Shown one piece after another: positions 15,436 to 20,579 of a stretch of DNA of 20,579 bases. The notes under the pieces are model-generated. The model did no database searches. It was not told where the DNA came from and was given only the letters and a program-made list of their open reading frames with translations. A program made the translations under genes and the position numbers. The number at the start of each line of letters is the position of its first letter. Within the stretch, counting starts at the first letter, position 1. This DNA is from Methanobacteriota archaeon (GTDB lineage: Archaea > Thermoplasmatota > Poseidoniia > Poseidoniales > Poseidoniaceae), in the NCBI GenBank assembly GCA_011525095.1, contig WTIV01000131.1:1-20579 (forward strand), written 5' to 3'.

Positions 15436-15876
15436 ATGGGCGTACACCACGTGTCTTGGCAATCCACTGCCAGTGGTCTGGAGGATGAGTATATTCACGC
15501 CGCAGCCCTTGGATGGTTAGTTGGTGATGATGAGGCAGTCTCGATAGAGAGAATGAATTCATACCACGGTTCTCCGATTCATCTAATTACTGCTGAATTA
15601 AAGAAAAGGGGCAGAGCAACAAAATCCCTGTCGCTATTGGGAGTTGAAGTGCTTGAGTCATTGAAGTCCGATCTACCCAATAGGCTTGATGAAAATAATG
15701 TAATTCACATTCGTCTAGACTTGCTAGACCTGCTTTCAGGGAAATTGACTCTTACATCTCCTGGCGAAAGGCCTACAGTAAAAGGCAAAGCGAAATTAGA
15801 GGTCTATCCTGGAAGCAAAGCAATGGATGTAGCAATTGAAACAATTGAAAATGCCAAAACCGCAGCACTGAATTAG
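15436..15876 (+). CDS. COG1325-like RNA-binding protein (predicted exosome-linked)
   Basis: This protein of 146 residues matches by eye the pattern of archaeal COG1325 proteins, described as RNA-binding and predicted exosome-associated. It opens with VHHVSWQSTASGLEDEYIHAA, where the family has an HATEDE-like segment. Then comes SIERMNSYHGSPIHLITAEL (family GHFGNPI-like), a helix, and NRLDENNVIHIRLDLLDLLSG, where the family has an R-x-D-E...F-H-x-R-L-D segment. The C-terminal KGKAKLEVYPGSKAMDVAIETI fits a final strand and helix. I infer a small alpha/beta RNA-binding fold; the exact role is unproved. The frame is open upstream to 15337, but that overlaps the preceding gene, and ATG 15436 (or ATG 15432 in another frame, not used) fits the conserved start. 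An AAAATAAT stretch at about 15400-15407 may be its TATA element. The sequence is divergent, so the assignment is moderate. Confidence 0.6.
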   Translation: MGVHHVSWQSTASGLEDEYIHAAALGWLVGDDEAVSIERMNSYHGSPIHLITAELKKRGRATKSLSLLGVEVLESLKSDLPNRLDENNVIHIRLDLLDLLSGKLTLTSPGERPTVKGKAKLEVYPGSKAMDVAIETIENAKTAALN

Positions 15877-15908
15877 GCTGCCCTAAATTTCTAGGCTCTT
15901 AGCAAGGC

Positions 15909-15917
15909 ATTATATCC
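15909..15917 (+). promoter_or_regulatory. TATA-like box for the ferredoxin gene
   Basis: ATTATATCC stands 33-41 bp before the ferredoxin ATG at 15950. Transcription would begin near 15939, leaving a leader of about 10 nt. A GGAGAG motif (15938-15943) sits at its expected 5' end and could act as ribosome site if transcription starts a little earlier. Confidence 0.5.
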
Positions 15918-15949
15918 TACAACTCAAAGCGGCATTTGGAGAGATTCCC

Positions 15950-16225
15950 ATGACCCACGTAGTAACCTCGGCTTGTGTTGACCACAAATATCAGGAATGT
16001 GTTGCAGTTTGTCCTGTTGAAGCATTCAGAGAAGCAGACACTTACCTAATCATCGACCCAGATGAGTGCATTGATTGTGGTGCTTGTGTACCGGAATGTC
16101 CTGTCGATGCAATCTTTGCTGATACAGATGTCCCAGATGACGAAGAAGCATGGATTGAGAGGAACGAATCCGAATCAGTCGATGCTGAAATCGCAACCGG
16201 TGACACTCCGGTCCTAGGCGACTAA
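15950..16225 (+). CDS. Seven-iron-type (3Fe-4S / 4Fe-4S) ferredoxin
   Basis: This small electron carrier of 91 residues is close in pattern to Azotobacter ferredoxin I and FdxA. Its Cys ligands are spaced C9-x7-C17-x3-C21-P and C40-x2-C43-x2-C46-x3-C50-P. In the FdI scheme C9, C17 and C50 would hold the 3Fe-4S cluster, and C21, C40, C43 and C46 the 4Fe-4S cluster. The position usually filled by a second Cys of the first CxxC pair is His (H12), consistent with the 3Fe site. After residue 57 the DVPDDEEAWIERN stretch also matches the FdI tail before a short acidic end. It acts in the cytoplasm as a low-potential donor; the partner is unknown. It has its own TATA-like box and stands alone between the COG1325-like gene and pdxS. 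Confidence 0.9.
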   Translation: MTHVVTSACVDHKYQECVAVCPVEAFREADTYLIIDPDECIDCGACVPECPVDAIFADTDVPDDEEAWIERNESESVDAEIATGDTPVLGD

Positions 16226-16239
16226 TTTTGTGAAGGATA

Positions 16240-16247
16240 ACATATCT
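16240..16247 (+). promoter_or_regulatory. TATA-like box for pdxS
   Basis: ACATATCT lies 37-44 bp before the ATG at 16284. Transcription would start near 16270, just ahead of an AGGG ribosome site (16271-16274). This placement is one reason to prefer ATG 16284 over the earlier ATG at 16254. Confidence 0.45.
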
Positions 16248-16283
16248 TCATGAATGAAATGTCCCACGCAAGGGATGATAGCC

Positions 16284-17279
16284 ATGAATAATAATGCCGA
16301 TGTAAAATCTCTACGCCACGCTGACGACCTATTGAAGCGTGGTTTTGCCTCTATGCTAAAGGGCGGCGTAATCATGGATGTCGTCACGCCAGAACAGTCC
16401 GCTGTTGCAGAAGATGCTGGAGCAGTATCTGTAATGGCCCTAGAGAGAGTACCTGCCGATATTAGGAAAGCAGGTGGGGTTGCGAGAACTTCTCATCCTG
16501 ACATGATCACTGGAATCATCGAATGCACTTCTATTCCTGTCATGGCAAAATCTAGAATCGGTCACGAGGCAGAAACTCAGGTTCTACAAGCACTTGGTGT
16601 TGACATGGTTGATGAGTCAGAGGTACTCACACCAGCAGACCCATACTTCCACATCAACAAAAACGCACACGACATTCCTTTCGTTTGCGGCGCAACCGGA
16701 CTAGGAGAAGCAGTCAGAAGAATTTACGAAGGTGCTGCAATGATTCGCACAAAAGGTGAAGCTGGTACTGGTAACGTTGTTGCTGCGGTCACACACGCTA
16801 GACTAATCGACCAAGAAGTTAGGCAGATCCAAACTCTCGACGACAAAGGTTTGGATGAGGCTGCAAACATTATCATGGACAGGTACAGAGTTCTTGCAGA
16901 TTCTAGCGACCTCCCTGGTACCTCTAACATTACACCTTTCGGTGCAATCGACGATGAGATGCACGGTGGAATCCGAGATATTTTGGTTGAAGTTGCTGAA
17001 TTGGGTAGGCTACCAGTAGTCACATTTTGTGCAGGCGGAATCGCTACACCTGCAGATGCTTCATTGATGATGCAGATGGGAGTTGACGGAATTTTCGTTG
17101 GGTCTGGTATTTTCAAATCCGAGGACCCCAAAACTATGGCAGATGCAATTGTATTAGCTACAGCTCACTACGACGACCCAGACAAGGTCGCTGAAGCAAT
17201 GGGAATGATGGAAGGAGCACCAATGCGCGGAGATGAACTAGAAACACTCGAGGTTCGTCTAGACCAGCGTGGCTGGTGA
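16284..17279 (+). CDS. pdxS: Pyridoxal 5'-phosphate synthase, PdxS subunit
   Basis: PdxS builds PLP directly from ribose 5-phosphate (or ribulose 5-phosphate), glyceraldehyde 3-phosphate and ammonia supplied by PdxT. The TIM-barrel signatures are all present: GGVIMDVVTPEQSAVAEDAG with the catalytic-type Asp, MALERVPADIRKAGGVAR, IPVMAKSRIGH with the first Schiff-base Lys, DESEVLTPADPYFHINK, and MIRTKGEAGTGN with the second Lys. Later come FCAGGIATPADASLMMQMG, VGSGIFKS and the C-terminal QRGW. With the start at 16284 the length is 331, close to archaeal PdxS of about 330. An insertion relative to the bacterial form (about 295) falls before LPVVTF. ATG 16254 and 16275 are alternatives, but AGGG at 16271-16274 with 9-nt spacing and the TATA-like box favour 16284. 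No pdxT lies in the window, so the glutaminase must be elsewhere. Confidence 0.95.
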   Translation: MNNNADVKSLRHADDLLKRGFASMLKGGVIMDVVTPEQSAVAEDAGAVSVMALERVPADIRKAGGVARTSHPDMITGIIECTSIPVMAKSRIGHEAETQVLQALGVDMVDESEVLTPADPYFHINKNAHDIPFVCGATGLGEAVRRIYEGAAMIRTKGEAGTGNVVAAVTHARLIDQEVRQIQTLDDKGLDEAANIIMDRYRVLADSSDLPGTSNITPFGAIDDEMHGGIRDILVEVAELGRLPVVTFCAGGIATPADASLMMQMGVDGIFVGSGIFKSEDPKTMADAIVLATAHYDDPDKVAEAMGMMEGAPMRGDELETLEVRLDQRGW

Positions 17280-17316
17280 TTGCCCTCCAATAGGCGCTTA
17301 GTAAGCATCTATTCCC

Positions 17317-17326
17317 TTCATATAGG
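17317..17326 (+). promoter_or_regulatory. TATA-like box for the eS1 gene
   Basis: TTCATATAGG is centred about 64 bp before the eS1 ATG. The predicted transcription start is near 17347, leaving a leader of about 39 nt. The leader carries a short GC hairpin (GGGG-TAG-CCCC, 17352-17362) and a GTTGAT ribosome-site-like match (17375-17380) 5 nt before the ATG. Confidence 0.45.
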
Positions 17327-17385
17327 CCATGTTTGTCGGAGGGCTGCAAGTGGGGTAGCCCCCGCAATCTGAGAGTTGATCCAAA

Positions 17386-18381
17386 ATGGCGAAGAAGATG
17401 AGTGCAAAGGCACGTGCAGCAGCACGTAAGCAGCGTGACAAGTGGAAGAATAAGAGATGGTTCACAATCCGTGCACCACGACATCCATGGAACTTCAAGC
17501 GAATAGGAGAAACTCTCGGTGAGACTGATGAGCACATCATGGGCCGTGTCTATGAAATGACACAGCAAGAATTCAGTGGCGACTTCACAAAGATGCACGT
17601 CCTTCTAAGGTTCAGAGTGACCGAAGTAGTTGGACAAGATGCACTAACTACATTCGTCGGACACGCACACCAATCCGACCACACACGTCGTCAAATTAGG
17701 AGATACAGAGGAAAGATCGACGACGTAGTCGATGTTGTAACCACCGATGGTTTCCTAGTAAGAATGAAGCCACTAATGATCACAGAGCGAAGATGCCAAA
17801 CATCTGTCAAGCAAGCAATGCGTGCTAAGTCAGCTGAGATTATCCGTTCTTCTGCAGCTAAGTCAACCTATGCTAAGTTGCAGGAGGCAATGCTCGGAGG
17901 AGACCTAGAAACAGAGATCAGAAACGCAGTAAAGGCAATTTATCCTTGCAGAAATGTTGTAATTCGCAAGAGCCAATTATTGCAATCTGGTGTAGTTACT
18001 GAAAAGGGACCAACTCTAGATGAAATCCATGCTGAAGAGTCTCGCCAAGAAGCAGAACTCAAGGCAAAGAAAGCGGCAGCACTAGCAGCAGCCGAAGAAG
18101 ATGATGCAGATGACGGTGAAGAAGCTGGTCTACTAGCAGCAGCAGAAGCAATGGAATCAATCTCTGAGAAAGAAGAAGTTGTTGAAACACCTTCAGAAGA
18201 AGAGGTCGAACCTGCTGCAGAACCTGAAGAAGAAGTCGAAGAAGTCGCTGAAGAAGCACCGGCTGAAACCGAGGCTTCACTAATGAAACTGAAGAAGGAT
18301 GAGTTAGTTGAGAAGGCAAAGGCTGCAGGAGTTGCAACTTCTGGAACTAAGGCTGATATCGTCGCTCGCCTCCTTGAGTGA
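17386..18381 (+). CDS. rps3ae: Small-subunit ribosomal protein eS1 (S3Ae) with acidic linker and C-terminal SAP domain
   Basis: eS1 is a component of the archaeal 30S subunit near the mRNA exit platform. Residues about 1-205 cover the whole usual protein: a basic N-terminus (KKMSAKARAAARKQRDKWKNKRWF), IGETLGETDEHIMGRVYEMTQ, DFTKMHVLLRFRVTEVVG, FVGHAHQSDHTRRQIRRYRGKIDDVVDVVTTDGF and AIYPCRNVVIRKSQLL. The typical archaeal protein stops near here. This one continues with about 125 residues. First is a Glu/Ala/Asp-rich disordered linker (about 210-295). Last is a SAP-like helix-turn-helix (about 297-331; LMKLKKDELVEKAKAAGVATSGTKADIVARLLE, quoted by its key L-KxxELxxxA...G-...G-K-xxLxxRL pattern). 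SAP domains bind DNA or RNA. The frame is uninterrupted, so this is a true fusion in this assembly. It is followed after 8 nt by the phosphorylase gene. Confidence 0.94.
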   Translation: MAKKMSAKARAAARKQRDKWKNKRWFTIRAPRHPWNFKRIGETLGETDEHIMGRVYEMTQQEFSGDFTKMHVLLRFRVTEVVGQDALTTFVGHAHQSDHTRRQIRRYRGKIDDVVDVVTTDGFLVRMKPLMITERRCQTSVKQAMRAKSAEIIRSSAAKSTYAKLQEAMLGGDLETEIRNAVKAIYPCRNVVIRKSQLLQSGVVTEKGPTLDEIHAEESRQEAELKAKKAAALAAAEEDDADDGEEAGLLAAAEAMESISEKEEVVETPSEEEVEPAAEPEEEVEEVAEEAPAETEASLMKLKKDELVEKAKAAGVATSGTKADIVARLLE

Positions 18382-18389
18382 GTTGAAAG

Positions 18390-19130
18390 ATGATGCGCCT
18401 AGGCCTCATTGGCGGCACGGCCATGACCAGCCTTGCAACTAGTGAGTTAGAAGTTACTAGGAGTGATGAGATAGTTGTCGAGACAAAGTACGGAAGTGTA
18501 CCATTACTCTGTGTTAAAAGCGGAGATAATGAACTGTTCTTCGTAGAGAGACATCACGGAGAAGGCACTACTCCTCCTCATTCAATAAATCATCATGCCA
18601 ACATAATGGCATTAGCAAATGCTGGTGTAGAATCGATTTTGGCAATATGCTCGGTAGGCACTATTCCACAAGACTTCCCTCCTGGCTCAGTCGGGTACGC
18701 TCATCAGTACATTGACTTCACAGGTATTGAATCTACATTCTCAAATGATGATGCTAAGTTCACTTCAATGACTGAACCATTCGATGCAGGAATGAATGAG
18801 AAACTGAAAGCAGTGTTGTCAAAATTGCAACCAGATCTAAAATTGAGCAGAACATATTGGTTGGCTCATGGTCCACACTTTGAGACTAAGGCAGAAATCG
18901 ATGCGATAGAGAAACTAGGTGGGGAAGTAGTCGGAATGACTATGCCTAGGGAATGTAAGTTGGCAGCTGAATTAAATCTCCCATATGCAGCAATTATCGT
19001 ATCAAGTAATTGGGCTGCGGGCCGAGAACCTGGTGATTCAAGTAAGGATTTGAATCACGAAGAAGTGTCCTCCACAGCGGAATCTAAGCTTGGACCTGTG
19101 ATTGAGTGCATCAAGGCATTCACGCAATGA
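18390..19130 (+). CDS. MTAP/PNP-family purine nucleoside phosphorylase
   Basis: These phosphorylases split a purine (methylthio)nucleoside with phosphate into base and sugar 1-phosphate, in purine or methylthioadenosine salvage. The 246-residue protein shows LGLIGGTAM (4-12), ERHHGEGTTPPHSINHHANIMAL (53-75, phosphate and sugar site), CSVGTIPQDFPPGSV (87-101), QYIDFTG (106-112), GPHFETKAEI (161-170, E165) and VVGMTMPREC (180-189). At the base-recognition place the sequence is SSNWAAG with N207, where MTA phosphorylases usually carry Asp and 6-oxopurine enzymes Asn. This suggests guanosine, inosine or methylthioinosine as substrate in place of MTA (inference). The start is one of two consecutive ATGs, 8 nt after the eS1 gene. 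MazG-like follows 28 nt later. MtnP-type MTA phosphorylase remains an alternative. Confidence 0.88.
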   Translation: MMRLGLIGGTAMTSLATSELEVTRSDEIVVETKYGSVPLLCVKSGDNELFFVERHHGEGTTPPHSINHHANIMALANAGVESILAICSVGTIPQDFPPGSVGYAHQYIDFTGIESTFSNDDAKFTSMTEPFDAGMNEKLKAVLSKLQPDLKLSRTYWLAHGPHFETKAEIDAIEKLGGEVVGMTMPRECKLAAELNLPYAAIIVSSNWAAGREPGDSSKDLNHEEVSSTAESKLGPVIECIKAFTQ

Positions 19131-19158
19131 CTAATTCTCTTGTGACAAAACAGGTCCC

Positions 19159-19527
19159 ATGGGCCGAGGCGTCGAGGATTGGTTAGATAGCCAAGAAGAT
19201 GATGAATGGAGTAAAATGATGCGTAAAGTCGCAGCATTCCATCACAAACACGATTTCGCTGGAAATAATGGACATGATATGGGTTACAGGATTGCCCTAA
19301 CTGTTGAGGAATTAGGTGAATTAGCAGCAGCAGTCACCAAGGGTAAGCCGATTGAAGAGTGTGCAGAAGAAATGGCTGATGTTTTGATTTTGTTAATGGG
19401 TCACTCGCTTGCGATGAAAATAGATCTGAAATCAGCATTTGAATCAAAGTACGAAAAAATCATGCAGAGGCCTGCAAGAAAAGGTCGCCTTGGAATACGG
19501 GTTACTGAGTATAATCCAGACGAATAA
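19159..19527 (+). CDS. MazG-like nucleoside triphosphate pyrophosphohydrolase
   Basis: This all-alpha NTP-PPase of 122 residues is the length of a single MazG domain. The metal-binding pair is plain: EELGE (E50, E51, E54) and, after a short loop with KGKPIEEC, EEMAD (E70, E71, D74). The KYEKIMQRP segment near 97-105 matches the basic C-terminal helix of the fold. Such enzymes hydrolyse NTPs or dNTPs to NMPs and pyrophosphate, clearing non-standard or excess nucleotides. The substrate is not determinable here. An N-terminal stretch of about 30 residues precedes the first core helix. The gene follows the purine phosphorylase by 28 nt on the same strand, so a shared nucleotide-turnover role is plausible. 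Confidence 0.85.
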   Translation: MGRGVEDWLDSQEDDEWSKMMRKVAAFHHKHDFAGNNGHDMGYRIALTVEELGELAAAVTKGKPIEECAEEMADVLILLMGHSLAMKIDLKSAFESKYEKIMQRPARKGRLGIRVTEYNPDE

Positions 19528-19581
19528 TCAAAAGTGATTGTTTTAGGCAAGCATTGAAACTACAGTCGCTCTAGCGATGGC

Positions 19582-20579
19582 ATGGCTTACTGCGTTTCCA
19601 TCACAAAAGCGGGCTCACCCTCTGTTCTGAAAATACAGGACATAGAGATGCCAATTCCTAACCAAGGAGAAGTCTGCGTTGAGGTTCACTATGCAGGAAT
19701 TAATTTTGCTGACACGCTGATGAGACTTGGTCTATACCAGCCAAGACCTCCCTTTCCATTTACTCCCGGATATGAAGTCAGTGGAGTAATACACTCACTT
19801 GGAGATGGTGTAACCGAGTTTGAAATTGGCCAGAGAATTGTTGCAGCGATGCCGACAGGTGGCCAATGCAGTCATGTCGCAGTCAAGGTATCAAGAGTAA
19901 TTCCAATCCCTGATGAGATGGGCTTGGATGAAGCTGCAGCCATGCCAGTAACCTACCTAACCGCACACCACATGTTGCATTACTTGGGCCATCTCAAGAA
20001 AGGTGAGACAGTTTTGATTCATGGCGGAGCAGGAGGGGTAGGGACAGCAGCACTCCAATTATGCCAATGGGCAGGTATTGAGCAAGTCTGGGCGACTGCT
20101 TCGGGACACAAATCTGACATCATTACATCATTTGGTGGAATACCAATCGATAGACACAACGAAGATTTCACAAAAGTTGTGAAAGAAGCAACCGATGGAA
20201 GAGGGGTTGACCATATCCTAGACCCAATTGGTGGAGACAATCTAGCTAGAAGCTTGGGTTGTCTTGCCGAAGGTGGTAAGTTGTACACTTACGGCCTTTC
20301 TTCGGCTGCTCCAACGTCAAAGCGTTCTCTATTGAAAGCCTTCTTTGCATTGAGAAAGACTCCAAAATTCGATGCTTTACGCCTTATGACAAGGAATAGA
20401 GGCGTATTCGGTGTCCACATGGGGACTTGGAAAGACGAAGAAGCGATGGCACAACAACTCCACAGAATTATGGAAGGAGTGAAGGAAGGTCATCTCAAAC
20501 CCGTAATCGACTCGGTTTTCGATGCTAAGGACGTAGCGAAAGCACACCAACACATCCATGATGCGAAGAATATTGGTAA
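19582..20579 (+). CDS. Quinone oxidoreductase-like MDR enzyme, 3' end cut off
   Basis: The 332 complete codons run off the right edge without a stop. The protein is a medium-chain dehydrogenase/reductase of the zeta-crystallin/quinone oxidoreductase branch. Features are an N-terminal GroES-like domain (EVHYAGINFADTLMRLGLYQ at about 37-56, then FTPGYEVSGVIHSLG), the Rossmann loop VLIHGGAGGVGTAALQL (about 146-162) for NADPH, and GRGVDHILDPIGGDN (about 213-227). The catalytic and structural Zn-site Cys/His sets of alcohol dehydrogenases are absent, so it is zinc-free. It probably reduces quinones or other alpha,beta-unsaturated carbonyls with NADPH. ATG 19582 gives the conserved start MAYCVSITKAGSPSVLKI; the nearby ATG 19577 is in another frame. 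The family usually ends within a few residues of an IGKxVL motif, and the last visible residues are NIG, so only a short piece is missing. Confidence 0.9.
   Translation, partial: MAYCVSITKAGSPSVLKIQDIEMPIPNQGEVCVEVHYAGINFADTLMRLGLYQPRPPFPFTPGYEVSGVIHSLGDGVTEFEIGQRIVAAMPTGGQCSHVAVKVSRVIPIPDEMGLDEAAAMPVTYLTAHHMLHYLGHLKKGETVLIHGGAGGVGTAALQLCQWAGIEQVWATASGHKSDIITSFGGIPIDRHNEDFTKVVKEATDGRGVDHILDPIGGDNLARSLGCLAEGGKLYTYGLSSAAPTSKRSLLKAFFALRKTPKFDALRLMTRNRGVFGVHMGTWKDEEAMAQQLHRIMEGVKEGHLKPVIDSVFDAKDVAKAHQHIHDAKNIG

Noticed and set aside
18059..18337. Leu/Gln-rich minus-strand frame opposite the eS1 acidic linker, and the linker as a possible nucleotide repeat
   Set aside because: The frame is a mirror of repeated GAA/GCA codons; the linker has biased codons but no regular repeat unit.
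1..20579. CRISPR arrays, transposases, tRNA or rRNA genes
   Set aside because: No regularly spaced repeats, transposase motifs or tRNA/rRNA-like segments were seen; the gaps between genes are all under about 110 bp.

Overview
The window looks like a stretch of archaeal chromosome, most likely from a marine Euryarchaeota-type lineage such as Marine Group II / Poseidoniales (inference). Archaeal markers are ribosomal protein eS1 (S3Ae), a PurP-family formate-dependent purine enzyme, a COG1325-like RNA-binding protein, several COG1340-type coiled-coil proteins, an archaeal-length PdxS, and TATA-like boxes 26-40 bp upstream of starts instead of bacterial -35/-10 pairs. Coding density is very high. 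There is no intergenic stretch above about 110 bp, and I see no tRNA, rRNA, CRISPR array or mobile element.

Left part (1-8425, almost all on the minus strand). A truncated PqqB-like metallo-beta-lactamase-fold gene enters from the left on the plus strand and overlaps tail to tail with a sodium/solute symporter that carries an extra secreted beta-rich domain. The symporter follows a purP-type gene by 7 nt. Upstream on the same strand is a tight run of genes read right to left: a COG1340-like coiled-coil protein, a Cid1/TUTase-type RNA nucleotidyltransferase fused to a COG1340-like coiled coil and a basic Gly/Arg tail, a GNAT acetyltransferase, a Roadblock/LC7-like small protein, and a second free COG1340-like protein. 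The first junctions are 1-4 nt overlaps or a 2-nt gap, so translational coupling is likely. This run is the most unusual part of the window.

Middle part (8451-15100, plus strand). A divergent junction containing an 18-bp inverted repeat leads into a large surface protein with a signal peptide, Ig/CARDB-like repeats, one membrane anchor and two cytoplasmic zinc ribbons. It is followed by a DtxR/MntR-type metalloregulator, an unrecognised membrane protein, a third free COG1340-like protein and a sugar-nucleotide pyrophosphorylase.

Right part (15156-20579, plus strand). A small charged protein, a COG1325-like RNA-binding protein, a seven-iron-type ferredoxin, PdxS, eS1 with an acidic linker and C-terminal SAP domain, an MTAP/PNP-family phosphorylase, a MazG-like pyrophosphohydrolase and a truncated quinone-oxidoreductase-like MDR gene follow closely. 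An RNA theme recurs: TUTase fusion, COG1325-like protein, and eS1 with SAP. There is also a nucleotide and cofactor theme: PurP, phosphorylase, MazG and PdxS.
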